A stretch of 64,000 nucleotides of DNA from an uncultured Clostridia bacterium (GTDB taxonomy: Bacteria > Bacillota > Clostridia > TANB77 > CAG-508): the NCBI GenBank assembly GCA_934130975.1, contig CAKOYU010000001.1:124001-188000 (forward strand), given 5' to 3'. The translations under genes were made by a program, and so were the position numbers. Shown here piece by piece: positions 60,719-64,000 of this stretch. Below the pieces are notes generated by a model, which saw nothing but the letters and a program-made list of their open reading frames with translations, was not told where the DNA came from and did not search any database. The stretch's first letter is position 1. Every line of letters begins with the position of its first letter.

Positions 60719-62281
60719 ATGAAAAACAAGAAAAAAATTTGCTTTGAAATAATGGCAATAGTATTAATTGCAATATTTTGTATTAGTTTAACACCAAAGA
60801 CATTGCAAAATGACACATATTATACAATAAAAATAGGAGAACACATAACACAAAATGGTGGAATAGATATGATGGATCCATTTTCGTGGCATGAAGGATT
60901 AGAATATACATATCCACATTGGCTATATGATGTTATGATATATTTAATATATTCAGCAGGAGGAATGTTAGGAATATATATATCAACCTGTGTATTTTCT
61001 GTATTACTAGGGATAGCTATATTTAAAACTAATTCAAAACTTACTAAAAATCAAGTGATATCTTTTGTAATAACATTAGGAGCAATGTATTTATTAAAAG
61101 ATTATATTGCAGCAAGAGCTCAATTAGTAACATTTATATTATTTACGATTCAATTATACTTTATGGAAAAGCTTGTTAATACAAGTAAAAAAAGATACGG
61201 AATAGGGCTAATATTAATTGCGATATTAATATCTAATTTGCATGTTGCAGTATGGCCATTTATGTTTATATTATATTTGCCATATATAGCCGAATATGTA
61301 ATAGCAATAATTGAAGAAAAAATTGCAAAGAAATATGGTAAAGAACCAAAAGAAGGATATAAAGTTTCAATAAAAAGAAGAGATGGAACAAAATACTTAA
61401 TTATTGTAATGATAATATGTGCATTTGCAGGATTTTTAACACCATTAGGAACTACACCATATACGTATTTAATAAAAACAATGCAAGGAAATACAACGCA
61501 AAATATAAATGAACATTTACCAATGACATTAATCAATTGTGTAGGAATATTAAGTGTATTAATAATATTTGCAGCGATTTTAATATTTACAGATACAAAG
61601 ATTAGGCTAGCAGATCTATTTATGTTAGGAGGATTAATATTCTTGATGTTATATTCAAAAAGACAATCAACAATGTTTGTAATAATGTGTTCAGTTATAC
61701 TAAACAGACTAGTGTATTCTGGACTGAAAAAAAATGAAGAAGACATAGATAATAAATTGGTAAATATTTCAACAACATTATTTGGATGTACTGTAATAAC
61801 AGGAATAGTGTTAATATTAAGCTTATATTTTGTACAGCCAAAGATAAAAGCTAGTTATATTGATGAAAAAACTTATCCAGTAGAAATGAGTGATTTTATA
61901 TTACAATATTTTGAAGAAAATAATATAGATATAAAAAGTGTAAGACTATATAATGAATACAATTATGGAAGTTATTTATTATATAGAGGAATACCTGTAT
62001 TTATAGATTCAAGATGTGACTTATATGCACCTGAATATAATGGCGGAAGAGACATATTTATGGACTTTATGAAAAGCTCTAATTTAGATATATGGTTTGA
62101 AGATATATTTGATAAATATAAAATAAATTATGTGATTTTGTATAAAAATTCTAAGATGAATATGATTATACAAGATTCACATTTAGAAGGATATGAATTA
62201 TTGCATAAGGATGATAATTTTGTTTTTTACAAATTGAACAAAACAGAACCGGTCCCAAATGCGCAGAAAGGAGTAATATGA
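60719..62281 (+). CDS. GT-C-like polytopic membrane protein
   Basis: A 520-residue protein with about ten membrane helices. The first outer loop DTYYTIKIGEHI ... MDPFSWHEG, followed by YPHWLYDVMIYL, has the acidic-residue and loop pattern of GT-C fold glycosyltransferases that use lipid-linked sugars. The C-terminal soluble part has VPVFIDSRCDLYAP. The substrate is unknown. ATG 60719 follows CGGAGG. The final 15 codons (NKTEPVPNAQKGVI) are translated from one copy of the 32-bp repeat at 62236-62265. The stop overlaps the ATG of rluD as ATGA, so the two are coupled. Confidence 0.72.
   Translation: MKNKKKICFEIMAIVLIAIFCISLTPKTLQNDTYYTIKIGEHITQNGGIDMMDPFSWHEGLEYTYPHWLYDVMIYLIYSAGGMLGIYISTCVFSVLLGIAIFKTNSKLTKNQVISFVITLGAMYLLKDYIAARAQLVTFILFTIQLYFMEKLVNTSKKRYGIGLILIAILISNLHVAVWPFMFILYLPYIAEYVIAIIEEKIAKKYGKEPKEGYKVSIKRRDGTKYLIIVMIICAFAGFLTPLGTTPYTYLIKTMQGNTTQNINEHLPMTLINCVGILSVLIIFAAILIFTDTKIRLADLFMLGGLIFLMLYSKRQSTMFVIMCSVILNRLVYSGLKKNEEDIDNKLVNISTTLFGCTVITGIVLILSLYFVQPKIKASYIDEKTYPVEMSDFILQYFEENNIDIKSVRLYNEYNYGSYLLYRGIPVFIDSRCDLYAPEYNGGRDIFMDFMKSSNLDIWFEDIFDKYKINYVILYKNSKMNMIIQDSHLEGYELLHKDDNFVFYKLNKTEPVPNAQKGVI
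62236..62265 (+). repeat. Single copy of the 32-bp repeat inside a coding end
   Basis: The 20-base core GAACAAAACAGAACCGGTCC (62236-62255) is identical to the two copies after dnaX and continues as CAAATGCGCA. It is read in frame as the last codons of the membrane protein gene, before the rluD ribosome binding site AAAGGAG. Confidence 0.92.
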
Positions 62282-63195
62282 AAAATTATATAGTAAATGA
62301 AGAAGAAAATGGTAAAAGATTAGATGTATATATTGCAAGTAAAGATGAAGAAATAACTAGATCTTCTGCTCAAAGGCAAATTGAACAAGGAAATGTAGTT
62401 GTTAATGGTAAAGTAATAACTAAAGTTTCTTATAAAGTTACTGAAGGTGATGACATTAAAATTGAAGAGCAAGAACCAGTAGAGATTGAATTAAAAGCTC
62501 AAGATATTCCTATTGATATTATTTATGAAGATAAAGATATTATTGTAGTAAACAAGCCTAAGGGGATGGTTGTACATCCTGCAAATGGTAATCCTGATGG
62601 GACTTTAGTTAATGCTATTATGGCTATTTGCAAAGATAGTTTATCTGGAATTGGTGGAGAGATTAGACCAGGTATAGTTCATAGATTAGATAAAGACACT
62701 TCTGGACTTTTAATTGTTGCTAAAAATGATATGGCACATGTTAATATGAGTGAACAGATTAAAAGACATGAGGTTAAAAAAACATATATTGCATTAGTTA
62801 GAGGAATTGTTAAAGAAAATGAGGCCACTATAGATATGCCTATAGGTAGAAGTAATTCTGATAGAAAAAAGATGGCTGTTACTAAAACCGGAAAAAATGC
62901 AGTAACTCATATTAAAGTTTTAAAAAGATATGATAAATATACATTATTAGAGATAAATATTGAAACAGGTAGAACTCATCAAATACGTGTACATTTAGCT
63001 CATATTGGTTATCCTGTTATAGGAGATTATATTTATTCAAATGGAAAAAATGAGTTTGGAATTGTAGGGCAATGCTTGCATGCAAAGTCTTTGGAATTTA
63101 AACATCCGATTACAGGAAAAGATATGAAATTAGAGGCTCCATTACCAGAGTATTTTGAGAAAGTTCTTCAAGAACTTGATACTAGAGCAATATAA
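62278..63195 (+). CDS. rluD: RluD-family 23S rRNA pseudouridine synthase
   Basis: A 305-residue enzyme. An N-terminal S4 RNA-binding domain (RLDVYIASKDEEITRSSAQR, VVNGKV) leads to the catalytic domain with HRLDKDTSGL (catalytic Asp138), VVHPANG and the end motif GRTHQIRVHLAHIGYPV. The typical product modifies helix 69 of 23S rRNA, but other RluA-family targets are possible. ATG 62278 overlaps the previous stop, with AAAGGAG upstream. Codon use turns to more GTT/ACT after the start, differing slightly from the gene before it. Confidence 0.92.
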   Translation: MKNYIVNEEENGKRLDVYIASKDEEITRSSAQRQIEQGNVVVNGKVITKVSYKVTEGDDIKIEEQEPVEIELKAQDIPIDIIYEDKDIIVVNKPKGMVVHPANGNPDGTLVNAIMAICKDSLSGIGGEIRPGIVHRLDKDTSGLLIVAKNDMAHVNMSEQIKRHEVKKTYIALVRGIVKENEATIDMPIGRSNSDRKKMAVTKTGKNAVTHIKVLKRYDKYTLLEINIETGRTHQIRVHLAHIGYPVIGDYIYSNGKNEFGIVGQCLHAKSLEFKHPITGKDMKLEAPLPEYFEKVLQELDTRAI

Positions 63196-63197
63196 AA

Positions 63198-63222
63198 ATC
63201 TGGCAAGAGAACCCTGCCAGAG
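63198..63222 (+). terminator. Weak hairpin after rluD
   Basis: TCTGGCA (63199-63205) pairs with TGCCAGA around a nine-base loop. No T-run follows, so termination is doubtful. Confidence 0.4.
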
Positions 63223-63327
63223 AAATCTATATAAAGCCTTTTAGAAAAGTAAAAGGAATTAATATATAATATGCAAAGATTTAGAAAAAAGAACCAGTCC
63301 AAGATAAAGTTGGGAAAGGAATTTATA

Positions 63328-64000
63328 ATGGAAGAAAGATTACAAAAATATCTTGCAAATAGTGGAGTGGCATCTAGAAGAAAATGTGAAGAACTAATTT
63401 TGCAAGGAAAAGTTGAAGTAAATGGCAAAGTTGTTACAGAACTAGGAACAAAGATCAATCCGGAAAAAGATATTGTAAAATTTGATGGAAAAGAAGTAAA
63501 ACAAGTTAAAAAAATGGTGTATATATTATTAAATAAGCCAATTGGATATGTAACTACTGCAGATGATCAGTTTGACAGAGATACAGTTTTAGATTTAGTA
63601 AAAGTAAAAGAAAGAATTGTTCCTGTAGGAAGGCTTGATATGTATACATCTGGAGCTTTAATATTAACTAATGACGGTGATTTTGTATATAAAGTTACAC
63701 ATCCAAAACATGAAATAGAAAAAACTTATACTGTTACTGTAAAAGGTATTGTACAAAATAGTGAGGTTGAACAATTACGTAAAGGTGTAAAAATAGATGA
63801 TTATACAACAAAGCCTGCAAAAGTAAAAATTTTAAAAACAGATACAGAAAAAAATTTTTCTAGATTGGAAATAACTATTCATGAAGGGAAAAATAGACAG
63901 GTACGTAAAATGTGTGAAGCCGTAGATAGAAAAGTATTAGCATTACATAGAAGTAAAATCGGTGGTATAGGGGTAAAGGATATTGAACTTGGAAAGTGGA
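63328..64000 (+). CDS. rluB: RluB/RsuA-family pseudouridine synthase, 3' partial
   Basis: The frame from ATG 63328 stays open to the window end (224 codons). The S4 domain (LQKYLANSGVASRRKCEE, GKVEVNGKVV) is followed by NKPIGYVTT, the catalytic VGRLDMYTSGALILTNDG (Asp104) and EGKNRQVRKMCEAVDRKV, the RsuA/RluB end motif. It probably modifies 23S rRNA (RluB type) since RsuA of small-subunit type is less common in this group. GGGAAAGGA precedes the start. It is 132 bases after rluD, and a short relic of the dispersed repeat (GAACCAGTCC, 63291-63300) lies between. Confidence 0.9.
   Translation, partial: MEERLQKYLANSGVASRRKCEELILQGKVEVNGKVVTELGTKINPEKDIVKFDGKEVKQVKKMVYILLNKPIGYVTTADDQFDRDTVLDLVKVKERIVPVGRLDMYTSGALILTNDGDFVYKVTHPKHEIEKTYTVTVKGIVQNSEVEQLRKGVKIDDYTTKPAKVKILKTDTEKNFSRLEITIHEGKNRQVRKMCEAVDRKVLALHRSKIGGIGVKDIELGKW

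Overview
The window looks like a chromosomal segment of a low-GC, spore-forming Clostridia-type bacterium (Bacillota). Evidence: very AT-rich sequence, strong AGGAGG-type ribosome binding sites, TTGACA/TATAAT promoters, intrinsic terminators between most units, sporulation genes (spoIIE, ypeB, an alpha/beta SASP, two CotF-like coat proteins, a Spo0A-like regulator), and Bacillus/Clostridium gene order such as tadA - SRP RNA - dnaX - ebfC - recR and radC - mreBCD. TGA is used as a stop. Lineage below class cannot be read from the sequence alone; an uncultured gut Clostridia genome would fit.

Layout. 1-2.8 kb: UDP-sugar pyrophosphorylase (cut by the window edge) and a phosphohexomutase. 2.8-5.8 kb: a TtcA-like tRNA thiolase, a HicAB toxin-antitoxin locus whose hicA is frameshifted, tRNA-Arg(CCT), tadA. 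5.85-8.75 kb: SRP RNA, dnaX, ebfC, recR, with a tandem 32-bp repeat between dnaX and ebfC. 8.7-13.5 kb: a DUF6774-like mini-protein behind a hairpin, a UgtP-like glycosyltransferase, ypeB, a SASP and a secreted alpha/beta hydrolase. 13.6-16.1 kb: three paralogous surface proteins with sortase-like xPxAG tails. 16.1-21 kb: a double-FHA ABC transporter, murF, a CbpA-like J protein. 21-24 kb: an orphan VirD4/TraG coupling ATPase with two unknown small genes. 24-31 kb: yhaO-yhaN-like nuclease/ATPase pair, prfA, pcrA. 31-34 kb: Spo0A-like regulator, coat proteins, an M23 peptidase, mecA. 34.3-40.3 kb: radC-mreBCD-PBP2-minC. 40.5-43 kb: a frameshifted BspA-type LRR/dockerin protein. 43-51 kb: a conserved hypothetical pair, an SSB-like double-OB protein, spoIIE with a Spo0A box, a WG-repeat protein. 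51-55 kb: acpS, tatD, family-4 UDG, a decayed Rpn-family nuclease, a sortase preceded by the relic of a fourth sorting-signal protein. 55-64 kb: GltD-like oxidoreductase, a HExxH protein flanked by short repeats, phosphoesterase, polysaccharide deacetylase-like protein, a second double-OB SSB, a GT-C-like membrane protein, rluD, and the start of an rluB-type gene.

How genes connect. The first two genes could make the UDP-sugar used by the UgtP-like enzyme. MreBCD, PBP2, MurF, the M23 peptidase and MinC belong to wall growth and division-site selection. The sortase at 53.9 kb is a candidate enzyme for the xPxAG surface proteins at 13.7-16.1 kb, and the relic directly before it carries the same C-terminal tail.

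Most unusual items: the xPxAG paralog family with its relic beside the sortase; a 32-bp-period GAACCGGTCC repeat scattered at several sites, including inside the end of a gene; the orphan coupling ATPase; a Spo0A-like protein with a replaced recognition helix; a short repeat with roughly 16-bp spacing behind a HExxH protein; and a mini-gene whose ribosome binding site is buried in a long hairpin.
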